Part shown: piece after piece, positions 1 through 6,530 of the stretch | Position numbering within the stretch: the stretch's first letter is position 1 | Layout of the letters: the number at the start of each line of letters is the position of its first letter | Assembly (NCBI GenBank): GCA_021809365.1 | Contig: JAKBAC010000094.1 | Location: forward strand, 1-13,343 | Source of the DNA: Planctomycetota bacterium | GTDB taxonomy: Bacteria > Planctomycetota > Phycisphaerae > WQYP01 | Reading direction: 5' to 3' | DNA length: 13,343 nucleotides | Position numbers and translations under genes: made by a program | Notes under the pieces: model-generated | The model's database searches: none | What the model saw: the letters and a program-made list of their open reading frames with translations, nothing else | Told to the model about the DNA's origin: nothing

Positions 1-7
1 CGAATGG

Positions 8-964
8 TCAACGGGTCAAAATGCGGTCATCAAGGGTTGAACGCAATTTTTCCAACGCACGGTTTTGTATCTGCCGTACGCGTTCTTTGGTTACACCGAT
101 AACTTCGCCGACTTCCGCCAGTGTCATGGCCTGAGTGTCTTCGGGGCGGTTAACCGCAAAACGGGCTTCGATAACGCGGCGTTCAACATCCGTGAGTTCG
201 GCGCTGTTGCGCTGAATGATTTCCTGAAGATCTTCCACCGCGTCCTTGGCCACGGATTGCCGACGGAGTTCCATTTCATTGGAACGCTCCATGGTGGGAT
301 CAAACTCCGTGGGGAACATGGAGCGATAGCGATTGGACTTGACCGCACTGCGGCTGAATCCTTTTAGAATCGCCCGGCACGCATACGTGCTGAATTTGAA
401 GCCGCGCGCGGCATCGAATTTTTCTACAGCCCGCAGCAGGGCCATGTTGCCTTCGGAAATTAAATCTCCGAAATCAACATCATTCATCCGCGTGCGTTTG
501 GCCATGGCCAGCACCAGCGCCAAATTGGCACCGGCAATATTCTCACGCGTCTCTTTTGCACGGCGTTGCCAGAATGCTATTTCCCGTGCGATTTTGCGGC
601 CCGGCGATGCCTCAAACGTCAGCACCGCCTCTTTCACACGCATGCGGGCATAGTTGTAGCGCAGAAACAAATGCTGCTCCTGCGCCATAGTCAGCAACGA
701 TGAAGAGGGCGCGGACATGGTGCTTAGATCATCGGCCATGGGATGGTACCAGCCGGTTTTGGCCGGCCCTATATCCAAGCCGTTTTCAAATAACTGGTCC
801 GCAGCATCCGCTTCTTTAAACAAAGCGTTAGGCACAAAATACAGGGGTGAATTCAGCGCCTCCTGAACCATCTGGCGATCAAATTCGCCGATGGCCTGTA
901 AAATGGACTCGTGACGCCGGGTCAGGGTAATTTCGGGTTTTATCGCAGCCACTTGAGCAAGCAT
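8..964 (-). CDS. sigma-70 family RNA polymerase sigma factor
   Basis: This 318-residue protein directs RNA polymerase to promoters. Residues about 139-205 form region 2, the part that binds core polymerase and melts the -10 element; it contains DLISEGNMALLRAVEKFD and the following FKFSTYACRAI. Residues about 257-310 form region 4, with a helix-turn-helix around TLAEVGEVIGVTKERVRQIQ that reads the -35 element. The roughly 50 residues between them are too short for a full region 3. The first 130 residues do not look like region 1.1 and are probably specific to the lineage. The ATG at 962-964 is well supported by AAGGAG at 972-977, seven bases away. The gene stands alone on the minus strand behind a 487-base gap. 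It could be a primary-like or an alternative sigma factor. Family membership is certain; its regulon cannot be read from the sequence. Confidence 0.95.
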   Translation of the reverse strand: MLAQVAAIKPEITLTRRHESILQAIGEFDRQMVQEALNSPLYFVPNALFKEADAADQLFENGLDIGPAKTGWYHPMADDLSTMSAPSSSLLTMAQEQHLFLRYNYARMRVKEAVLTFEASPGRKIAREIAFWQRRAKETRENIAGANLALVLAMAKRTRMNDVDFGDLISEGNMALLRAVEKFDAARGFKFSTYACRAILKGFSRSAVKSNRYRSMFPTEFDPTMERSNEMELRRQSVAKDAVEDLQEIIQRNSAELTDVERRVIEARFAVNRPEDTQAMTLAEVGEVIGVTKERVRQIQNRALEKLRSTLDDRILTR

Positions 965-965
965 G

Positions 966-1009
966 ATGCAGCTCCTTAAACAAGCACTGGAAGGTCTGCA
1001 TGGCCTTCC
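966..1009 (-). promoter_or_regulatory. leader hairpin and ribosome binding site of the sigma gene
   Basis: In the minus-strand leader, GGAAGG (complement of 1004-1009) and CCTTCC (complement of 989-994) form a six-base-pair stem with a nine-base loop. The loop carries ATGCAG (complement of 996-1001). This is complementary to CTGCAT (complement of 966-971), which lies between the AAGGAG site and the ATG. The loop could therefore form a pseudoknot over the translation start. The pairing is visible in the sequence; a regulatory role is inferred. Confidence 0.35.
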
Positions 1010-1021
1010 TATTTCTTTATA

Positions 1022-1034
1022 CGGATAAAATCCG
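1022..1034. repeat. short palindrome CGGAT-N3-ATCCG, possible operator
   Basis: Two perfect five-base arms (1022-1026 and 1030-1034) are separated by AAA. The site is 58 to 70 bases upstream of the sigma-gene start. Read on the minus strand it abuts TATAAAG, which could be a -10 element, although no matching -35 is visible. It could be a repressor or activator site, or chance. Confidence 0.25.
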
Positions 1035-1062
1035 ATAGCGGACGATCAATTTCAAACCGCCC

Positions 1063-1091
1063 TTGGAATTTTTTGTAAGTGCTTGTATAGA
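1063..1091 (+). promoter_or_regulatory. possible sigma-70 promoter for a plus-strand RNA
   Basis: TTGGAA at 1063-1068 and TATAGA at 1086-1091 are separated by 17 bases. Each hexamer matches the bacterial consensus at four of six positions. Transcription would start near 1098 and enter the stretch of inverted repeats that follows. The match is moderate and could be chance. Confidence 0.3.
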
Positions 1092-1097
1092 ATGTAT

Positions 1098-1417
1098 TTA
1101 TCCGACGACTCGGCACCGCGACCACGACATTTTGGCACTGGACACATCCGAAATTTCCCGCGCCGCCCGCCCCCGTTACTTATCCCGATTTCTAGCTGTA
1201 ACAGAGCACGGGGCAATTTTCTTGCGTATGATCGCAATGGGATTAAACTGCCGATTCCGGGGATAACGCGGATACGGGAGGAATCGGGCTGCGGACCGAT
1301 TAGAGCAGGGAATTTAGAACAGAGCAGTAGAGCCAATTCGGAGGGCACAAAAGAGTGGCTGTCGCCGCAACGAATCGGAAGCCTCGGCACTTATCCGCGC
1401 AATCCGCAGTCTTTTTT
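1098..1417 (+). ncRNA. candidate structured RNA, family not recognised
   Basis: The 487 bases between the sigma gene and the lipoprotein gene have no convincing reading frame but are rich in base-pairing potential. In order on the plus strand, CCCCGTTAC (1171-1179) pairs with GTAAC (1198-1202) and, beyond a seven-base bulge, GGGG (1210-1213). TTGCG (1222-1226) pairs with CGCAA (1233-1237) over a six-base loop. CCGATTCC (1251-1258) pairs with GGAATCGG (1280-1287). CTGCGGACCGATT (1289-1301) pairs with AATCGG (1373-1378) and TCCGCAG (1403-1409). The last arm is followed by T, C and six T. The promoter-like pair at 1063-1091 would start it. I looked for RNase P RNA, tmRNA, SRP RNA and 6S RNA signatures and saw none. 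Both ends are inferred. Confidence 0.35.
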
Positions 1418-1418
1418 A

Positions 1419-1459
1419 CTGCCTGTTCTGGACTTGCATACTGCAAGGCAGCTATTTTG
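1419..1459 (+). terminator. possible plus-strand terminator next to the lipoprotein stop codon
   Basis: CTTGCA (1433-1438) and TGCAAG (1442-1447) form a six-base-pair hairpin with a three-base loop. Alternatively CTGCC (1419-1423) pairs with GGCAG (1447-1451) outside a shortened inner stem. CTATTTTG follows on the plus strand, so termination would favour that strand. On the minus strand the hairpin follows the lipoprotein stop codon directly, but no T-run comes after it. Confidence 0.35.
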
Positions 1460-2393
1460 TTGTCGTGGAAGCCGGCGCACGTTGGGAGATGCTCCAATTA
1501 GCAGGATTATCCATATCCGCCACTTTCAAACCTTGAAAACTTGGCGACGCAAAAATAAATACGGATTTTCCAGGAAAACGCAGGGCCGCATGCTCGACGT
1601 GAAAATCCATTTCGGCGTGCGCATCGAGATAGTGAATAACAATACGCTCTGGAAGTTCTACACCGTCAAATGCCTTTCCCAGCGGGTGATAGCTGCTTAA
1701 ATCGCTGTAGGCTATGACGCGGCCCCGCCGATCATACAATCGCACCTGGCGGACCTGCCCGGTATAGCGGCTGATGGAAATCTGCCGTTGAATATGGTCC
1801 AGCGAACCGCCGCCGGAATTCAACAACAGCAGGTTATAGCGACCGGAATGCGGCACGTTGAACAGGGCGATGCGCGTCTGATCGTTCAAGATCACCGGCG
1901 TGATTCCGAGCATTTGCAATACCCGCTGGGGCCGGAGCGGCATGACTCCGGCCGGCACCTGATCCGCCAGGGCCACGCGGCCCACGTAGGCAATTTTGTG
2001 CTGATGATCAATAAGCCAGTAAATCTGACTATTCATCCCCATTTCGAAAGCATCCTGCCCCAGATATGTCCCCACAAGCAAAAGATGCGGCACACGGTTC
2101 TGATCTACCAGCAGCACCGCGTGAGCCTGAAAAGAGGATGTACCGCCACGCTGACCCGTCAATGTTAAATTCACCGTTCCGGTGAGGCGCAATTTCGCCA
2201 GAAGCGCCGAACGATCATTGAGGACATGTATTTCCTGCAACGTCGCAGGAATGGCCATGAGCTTCCGCGGCTTAGGGGCAGCCTGTTGCGAGCATCCGGT
2301 AATAAACACTGCAGCGCCCAGCACAAGGCAAATCCCGTAAAGTAACCGCGCGTGATTGCTGCTGATGCGAAGGCCTGAAGATTTTAATGCCAT
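1452..2393 (-). CDS. predicted exported lipoprotein, LolA/LolB-like fold possible
   Basis: The 313-residue product begins with a short basic segment and a hydrophobic stretch (about residues 16-32) ending in the lipobox ITGC. Cys34 would be lipidated after signal peptidase II cleavage, placing the protein on a membrane facing the periplasm. The rest is rich in alternating hydrophobic strands. The segment with a QIYWLIDHQHK stretch recalls the beta-sheet core of LolA/LolB-type lipoprotein carriers, but this resemblance is loose and I do not assign a function. I prefer the ATG at 2391-2393 because GGAG lies seven bases upstream. A TTG ten codons further upstream keeps the frame open but has no such site. 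The gene diverges from the sdh operon and is followed by the candidate RNA region. The frame is well supported; the role is unknown. Confidence 0.8.
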   Translation of the reverse strand: MALKSSGLRISSNHARLLYGICLVLGAAVFITGCSQQAAPKPRKLMAIPATLQEIHVLNDRSALLAKLRLTGTVNLTLTGQRGGTSSFQAHAVLLVDQNRVPHLLLVGTYLGQDAFEMGMNSQIYWLIDHQHKIAYVGRVALADQVPAGVMPLRPQRVLQMLGITPVILNDQTRIALFNVPHSGRYNLLLLNSGGGSLDHIQRQISISRYTGQVRQVRLYDRRGRVIAYSDLSSYHPLGKAFDGVELPERIVIHYLDAHAEMDFHVEHAALRFPGKSVFIFASPSFQGLKVADMDNPANWSISQRAPASTTTK

Positions 2394-2484
2394 GGGATTG
2401 CTCCAAGCTAAAATACCCGACAAATCTTAACCCGATGCAGCGCCCCTGCAACTGGCGGGCAGGATTCCGAGGGCACAAAGTAAA

Positions 2485-2513
2485 TTGACACACGATTCAC
2501 GGGTTCCTACAAT
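2485..2513 (+). promoter_or_regulatory. sigma-70 type promoter of the sdhCAB operon
   Basis: TTGACA at 2485-2490 is a perfect -35 hexamer. TACAAT at 2508-2513 matches five of six -10 positions, and the spacer is 17 bases. The predicted start near 2520 gives a leader of about 95 bases before sdhC. This is the best promoter match in the window. Confidence 0.75.
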
Positions 2514-2528
2514 CTGCCAACTGCCGAA

Positions 2529-2572
2529 AACTGAAGTGTGGCCGCTTGTTTGAGGGGCCGTTATTTTCAGTT
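2529..2572 (+). promoter_or_regulatory. stem-loop in the sdh leader
   Basis: AACTGAA (2529-2535) and TTCAGTT (2566-2572) can form a seven-base-pair stem. Inside it, GGCC (2540-2543) pairs with GGCC (2556-2559). The structure would start about ten bases into the predicted transcript, upstream of the sdhC ribosome binding site. It could protect the messenger, bind a regulator or do nothing. No T-run follows, so it does not look like an attenuator. Confidence 0.35.
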
Positions 2573-2615
2573 CGCGCGGTGCCGCGATGAACTTAGGCAC
2601 CCGAAAAGGGAAGGT

Positions 2616-3407
2616 ATGTCGGATTCTACGTCTGTTCTGGATCATAAAGGGCTGGGAGCGACCTCCCGGCGTGACGCATGGTGGCTTTCTCCCCTGCTGA
2701 TTTTTGTGGGCCTGGTCGCATTTGGCGTGTATTCCACCTGGGCGGCCTGGCAGGGAAAATTTTACCTGGACACGGTGCACGGGGCGGATTATCTGTCCCC
2801 ATTTTATTCACCTGATGTTCAATCTCTGCTGGGAATTAACGTCCCGTTCTCTTATGCGTTTTTGATTTTATGGATACCGCTGGGATTCCGGGCCACCTGT
2901 TATTACTATCGCAAATCCTACTATCGGGCGTTTTTTCTTTCTCCGGCGGCGTGTGCTGTGGGCGAGCCGGCGGGGCGAAAGTACAAGGGCGAATCGGCTT
3001 TTCCGTTTATTTTGCAGAATATTCACCGGTATTTCTGGTATCTGGCAACGATTGTGGTGGCGTTTCTCTGGTACGATGCCATCCGTGCGTTTTTCTTCGC
3101 CGGCAAAAACGGCCACCTGCATTTCGGCGTGGGCGTGGGCACCCTGGTCATGTTGTTGAACGTTATCGCCTTGACGGGCTTCAGCTTTGGCTGCAATTCA
3201 CTGCGGCACCTCGTGGGCGGCAAGCTGGATTGCTTTAGTTGCTCGGCCACGGCCCGTGCTCGCTACAAACTGTGGGGCGGGGTGACAATTTTGAATTTAC
3301 GGCACATGGAATGGGCGTGGGTGAGCCTGTTTTCTGTTGGTTTTACCGATTTGTATATCCGGCTTTGCGCTATGGGTATCTGGCATGATGTGAGGATTAT
3401 TCATTAA
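2616..3407 (+). CDS. sdhC: succinate dehydrogenase membrane anchor subunit, Sdh1-like
   Basis: This 263-residue protein is the membrane anchor of complex II. It passes electrons from the iron-sulfur subunit to quinone. Five membrane helices are visible, at about 23-45, 77-97, 138-160, 170-192 and 230-254. One protein therefore replaces the usual SdhC/SdhD pair. Segments such as FRATCYYYRKSYYRAFF (91-107) and NIHRYFWYL (135-143) are of the kind found in the actinobacterial Sdh1 anchor. Cys193, His198, Cys206 and Cys209 cluster at the end of helix 4 and could hold a metal centre. Mycobacterial Sdh1 has been described with a membrane-embedded Rieske-type [2Fe-2S] cluster. Whether these residues are the same ligands needs an alignment. 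The ATG at 2616 follows AAAAGGG by five bases and is preferred over an in-frame GTG at 2538. The gene is first in the operon and overlaps sdhA. Confidence 0.88.
   Translation: MSDSTSVLDHKGLGATSRRDAWWLSPLLIFVGLVAFGVYSTWAAWQGKFYLDTVHGADYLSPFYSPDVQSLLGINVPFSYAFLILWIPLGFRATCYYYRKSYYRAFFLSPAACAVGEPAGRKYKGESAFPFILQNIHRYFWYLATIVVAFLWYDAIRAFFFAGKNGHLHFGVGVGTLVMLLNVIALTGFSFGCNSLRHLVGGKLDCFSCSATARARYKLWGGVTILNLRHMEWAWVSLFSVGFTDLYIRLCAMGIWHDVRIIH
3392..3395 (+). promoter_or_regulatory. ribosome binding site that decides the sdhA start
   Basis: GAGG sits seven bases before ATT at 3403-3405. It is the only Shine-Dalgarno-like sequence near the 5' end of the sdhA frame. The GTG at 3445 has no such site in the 15 bases before it. 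The placement supports initiation at the non-standard ATT codon. Confidence 0.55.
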
Positions 3408-5145
3408 CGCTTACGACCAAAAATACGAAACCCACGAACATGATGTGATTATCATCGGTGCCGGTGGAGCGGGCTTACGGGCCGCCATCGAATGTTCGGC
3501 CATGGGCAGCAAAACAGCGCTCATCTGTAAATCTCTCCTGGGTAAAGCGCATACCGTCATGGCCGAAGGCGGCGTGGCGGCGGCTTTGGCCAATGTGGAG
3601 TCAGAGGATAACTGGCGAACCCATTTTCAGGATACTATTTTCGGCGGCAAATATCTTAACAACTGGCGCATGGCGGAAATTCATGCCAAAGAAGCGCCGG
3701 ATCGGGTCAATGAACTGGAAAAATGGGGAGCCGTTTTTGACCGCACGGCTGAAGGAAAAATCATGCAGCGCGCCTTCGGCGGCCACACGCATAAGCGATT
3801 GGCCCACGTGGGTGATCGTACCGGCTTAGAACTGATTCGCACCCTGCAGGATAAGGGCATTCACCAAGGTATTGATGTCTATATGGAATGCACAATCACC
3901 CGGCTGCTTAAAGACGGCGACCGCGTGTGCGGAGCTTTCGGATACTGGCGCGAAACAGGCCGGTTTGTGGTCTTTAAGGCCAAATCTGTGATTCTGGCCA
4001 CGGGCGGCTTGGGTAAATGTTTCAAAATTACGTCCAATTCCTGGGAAGGCACCGGCGACGGCCACGCCCTGGGCTATGAGGCCGGTGCGGAATTTGTGGA
4101 TATGGAATTCGTGCAATTTCACCCCACCGGCATGGTCTGGCCGCCGGGAGTACAGGGTTTGCTGGTCACGGAAGCGGTGCGCGGCGAAGGGGGCATTCTC
4201 CGTAACAGCAAGGGCGAACGCTTCATGGAAAAATATGACCCCAAGCGTATGGAGCTTTCCACACGCGATGTGGTTGCCCGGTCTATTTACACCGAAGTAA
4301 AAGAAGGGCGCGGATCGCCGCATGGTGGCTGCTTTCTGGACATTTCTCATCGTGGTGCGGAATACGTTAAGAAAAAACTTCCCAGTATGTACCACCAGTT
4401 CAAGGAACTCGCGGATGTGGACATTACCAGGGAACCGATGGAAGTCGGACCCACGTGCCACTACGCCATGGGCGGGATTAAAGTGGATGCCGAAACCGGT
4501 GCCAGCCGTGTGCCGGGGTTGTATGCCGCCGGCGAATGCTCCGGCGGCATGCACGGGGCCAATCGGCTGGGCGGAAATTCGCTTTCCGATTTGATTGTCT
4601 TTGGCCGGCGCGTTGGTGCGGCGGCGGCAGAACATGCCAAAGCCGCCCCCGCAGCATCCATTGATAACGCGCAGGTAGAAAACGCCGCCAATGAAATGAC
4701 CGGCTTTTTTGGCCGATCGAACGCCGAAGATCCCTATAAACTGCACCTTGAATTACAAACCATGCTGCACAGCCTTGTGGGCATATTCCGTGAGGAAAAA
4801 GATCTGACCGAGGCGGTGTCCAAGCTGGAAGAATTCAACCGGCGGGTGGCTAACGTTGGCATCAATGAAGGACAGCGGATGTACAATCCGGGCTGGCATT
4901 TATGCAAAGACCTGCGCAACATGCTGATTTGTGCCCAGGCCATTACCCGAGCCGCGTTGATGCGAAAAGAGAGCCGCGGTGCCCACAGCCGACTGGATTA
5001 TCCAAAATATGATGATTACTGGGGCGAACATAATATTGTCTCCCGGAAACAGGGGGCTATTATGCAGGTAGAGCCTTGCCCAGTGGTAAAAACCACGGAC
5101 CTCCAGGCACTGGTGGACGAAAAGAAAGCCAAGGAAAAAAAATGA
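3403..5145 (+). CDS. sdhA: succinate dehydrogenase flavoprotein subunit
   Basis: The product oxidises succinate to fumarate with covalently bound FAD on the cytoplasmic face of complex II. Residues below are numbered from ATT at 3403 (580 residues). The FAD-binding Rossmann motif GAGGAGLRAA lies at 19-28. His50 in KAHTVMAEGG is the expected covalent FAD attachment site. FHPTG carries His240. Thr256, the proton-relay Arg293 (DVVARS), His353 (PTCHY) and Arg388 (GANRLGGNS) match the catalytic set known from E. coli SdhA. The frame has a stop at 3391 and no ATG, GTG or TTG until GTG at 3445, which would begin inside the first Rossmann strand. ATT at 3403, behind GAGG, restores a normal N-terminus and overlaps the sdhC stop. 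The enzyme identity is firm; the start is an inference. Confidence 0.95.
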   Translation: MNAYDQKYETHEHDVIIIGAGGAGLRAAIECSAMGSKTALICKSLLGKAHTVMAEGGVAAALANVESEDNWRTHFQDTIFGGKYLNNWRMAEIHAKEAPDRVNELEKWGAVFDRTAEGKIMQRAFGGHTHKRLAHVGDRTGLELIRTLQDKGIHQGIDVYMECTITRLLKDGDRVCGAFGYWRETGRFVVFKAKSVILATGGLGKCFKITSNSWEGTGDGHALGYEAGAEFVDMEFVQFHPTGMVWPPGVQGLLVTEAVRGEGGILRNSKGERFMEKYDPKRMELSTRDVVARSIYTEVKEGRGSPHGGCFLDISHRGAEYVKKKLPSMYHQFKELADVDITREPMEVGPTCHYAMGGIKVDAETGASRVPGLYAAGECSGGMHGANRLGGNSLSDLIVFGRRVGAAAAEHAKAAPAASIDNAQVENAANEMTGFFGRSNAEDPYKLHLELQTMLHSLVGIFREEKDLTEAVSKLEEFNRRVANVGINEGQRMYNPGWHLCKDLRNMLICAQAITRAALMRKESRGAHSRLDYPKYDDYWGEHNIVSRKQGAIMQVEPCPVVKTTDLQALVDEKKAKEKK

Positions 5146-5879
5146 GCACACGCATATTCAAGGTCTGGCGCGGTGATAAGTCCGGCGGCCAATTGGTGGA
5201 CTATAAGGTGGATGTGCAGGAAGGCATGGTGGTGCTGGATGCAATCCACCAGATTCAGCGTGAACAGGCGCATGATTTGGCCTGCCGCTGGAACTGCAAA
5301 GCCGCCAAGTGCGGTTCCTGCAGTGCGGAAGTCAACGGTAAACCGGCATTGATGTGCAAAACGCGGCTCGATGATTTCGCTGAAGACCATAGCATTACAG
5401 TGCAGCCGATGAAGGCCTTTCCAATCATCCGTGATCTGGTAACGGATGTTTCATGGAATTACACCGTCAATAAAAAAATTCCGCCGTTCACCCCCAAACC
5501 CGATACCACCTGGCTTATGCAGCAACGGGATGTGGAACGCTCGCAGGAATTCCGCAAGTGCATTGAATGTTTCCTGTGCCAGAATGTTTGCCACGTGCTG
5601 CGGGAACATGATCTGGAAGATAAATTTTTCGGACCGCGTTTTCTGGTACGGGTAGCGAGCCTGGAAATGCACCCGCTGGATTCACTGGACCGCACCGCCT
5701 TAGTTAAAAATGAGGGCGGCATCGGCCTGTGCAACATCACCAAATGCTGCACGGAAGTTTGCCCGGAAGAAATTCACATTACCGACAACGCCATTATTCC
5801 CATGAAAGAACGCGTAGTTGACAAATATTATGATCCCATACGCATTGCCCTGCGTGTGCTGACCGGCGGCGGAAAATGA
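5142..5879 (+). CDS. sdhB: succinate dehydrogenase iron-sulfur subunit
   Basis: This 245-residue subunit carries electrons from FAD towards the membrane quinone through three Fe-S clusters. All ligands are present. Cys52, 57, 60 and 72 (CxxxxCxxC then an 11-residue gap) hold the [2Fe-2S] cluster. Cys140, 143, 146 and 150 (CIECFLCQNVC) hold the [4Fe-4S] cluster. Cys197, 203 and 207 (CNITKCCTEVCP) hold the [3Fe-4S] cluster. The ATG overlaps the sdhA stop as ATGA, and AAGGA lies six bases before it, so translation is probably coupled to sdhA. Length and motif order are normal for the family. It is the last gene of the operon and meets a convergent gene only 20 bases downstream. Confidence 0.97.
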   Translation: MSTRIFKVWRGDKSGGQLVDYKVDVQEGMVVLDAIHQIQREQAHDLACRWNCKAAKCGSCSAEVNGKPALMCKTRLDDFAEDHSITVQPMKAFPIIRDLVTDVSWNYTVNKKIPPFTPKPDTTWLMQQRDVERSQEFRKCIECFLCQNVCHVLREHDLEDKFFGPRFLVRVASLEMHPLDSLDRTALVKNEGGIGLCNITKCCTEVCPEEIHITDNAIIPMKERVVDKYYDPIRIALRVLTGGGK

Positions 5880-5899
5880 ATCGGGGCGGGAAATTTTAA

Positions 5900-6457
5900 T
5901 TAAGCACTTTCCGCAGCCGATGGCTTACCGCTTCGTTTGTCGGCCAGTTGTTTGATGAGTTTTTTGATGTGCCGGGCAAGCTGGTCAAGTTCCTGCTGCC
6001 CGGCCATGCCTTCCGGAATAATCGTCACGAGCTTTTCACCCTTGCGCCTGGAGACATGCAACTTCAGGGCCGGTTGGCCTTTCGGGCCAAAGGAGCTTTC
6101 CTCCACCGATACATCCCGGATGTTCTTCCAGAAATAGCGTCTGCCCCGTACGTTGATGCAGTCATGTTGCACAATCGCCATACATCCCAGAGAACTGTTA
6201 AGCATCAGAAGCATTTGAATCACACCGGCCCCAAGCATAATCGGGCCGATGATATAAGCGGCGTGCGGGTCGGCCAGATGAAACCAGAGCGGTCGAAATA
6301 TTAACAGCATGGCAAAGGCGGCCGTGACCATCGCCACGAGCACCGACATACCTACACGAAACTTAAGCCAGAATGTAATGACCGGCCGGTAGATAAATAT
6401 TTTTTTGTTATCAATGCGCCAGAACTTCCAATTGGCGTCTTTACGGTTTTCACCCAT
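5900..6457 (-). CDS. two-helix membrane protein with PH-like C-terminal domain
   Basis: The 185-residue product has two membrane helices at about 36-55 and 66-88, with short basic flanks. A soluble tail follows at about 92-172. Its pattern, with basic strands RGRRYFWKNIRDVSVEE and a terminal amphipathic helix, resembles bacterial PH-like (YcxB or DUF304-type) domains. The tail should face the cytoplasm. No enzyme motif is visible and I assign no function. I chose the ATG at 6455-6457. The frame stays open upstream to a TTG at 6557-6559, but that TTG lacks a ribosome binding site, the extra codons include rare ones, and it falls in the -35 box of a promoter-like pair. AAGGA lies 12 bases before the ATG, which is a long spacing. 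The gene converges with sdhB. Confidence 0.7.
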   Translation of the reverse strand: MGENRKDANWKFWRIDNKKIFIYRPVITFWLKFRVGMSVLVAMVTAAFAMLLIFRPLWFHLADPHAAYIIGPIMLGAGVIQMLLMLNSSLGCMAIVQHDCINVRGRRYFWKNIRDVSVEESSFGPKGQPALKLHVSRRKGEKLVTIIPEGMAGQQELDQLARHIKKLIKQLADKRSGKPSAAESA

Positions 6458-6530
6458 GGGTAGCGCAAATCCTTCCAGGCGATGCGCAAAGGCCAAAACA
6501 GTATCGGACTTGTACCAACCGCCGGGGCCA

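Noticed and set aside
1098..1417. RNase P RNA, tmRNA, SRP RNA or 6S RNA in the gap
   Set aside because: The conserved P4 strands of RNase P, the tRNA-like end of tmRNA and the SRP tetraloop region are not visible, and the stem layout does not fit the single long hairpin of 6S RNA.
1083..1700. Plus-strand open frame of 205 codons between the sigma and lipoprotein genes
   Set aside because: It has no ribosome binding site, shows no recognisable domain, is rich in Arg, Pro and Ser as chance frames in GC-rich DNA are, and runs far into the lipoprotein gene on the other strand.
3391..3393. TGA before sdhA read as an amino acid (recoding or alternative code)
   Set aside because: TGA serves as the normal stop of sdhA, sdhB and the sigma gene here, and no selenocysteine-type element was seen.
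3445..3447. GTG as the sdhA start codon
   Set aside because: It would cut into the first strand of the FAD-binding fold and has no ribosome binding site, whereas ATT at 3403 has one at normal spacing.
3826..4746. Minus-strand open frame of 306 codons opposite sdhA
   Set aside because: It lies wholly inside a well-conserved gene and shows no domain. It is a shadow of sdhA codon usage.
5886..5914. Hairpin between sdhB and the convergent gene as a shared terminator
   Set aside because: GCGGGAA and TTTCCGC can pair with one wobble over a 15-base loop, but neither strand has a T-run after it, so the call is too weak.
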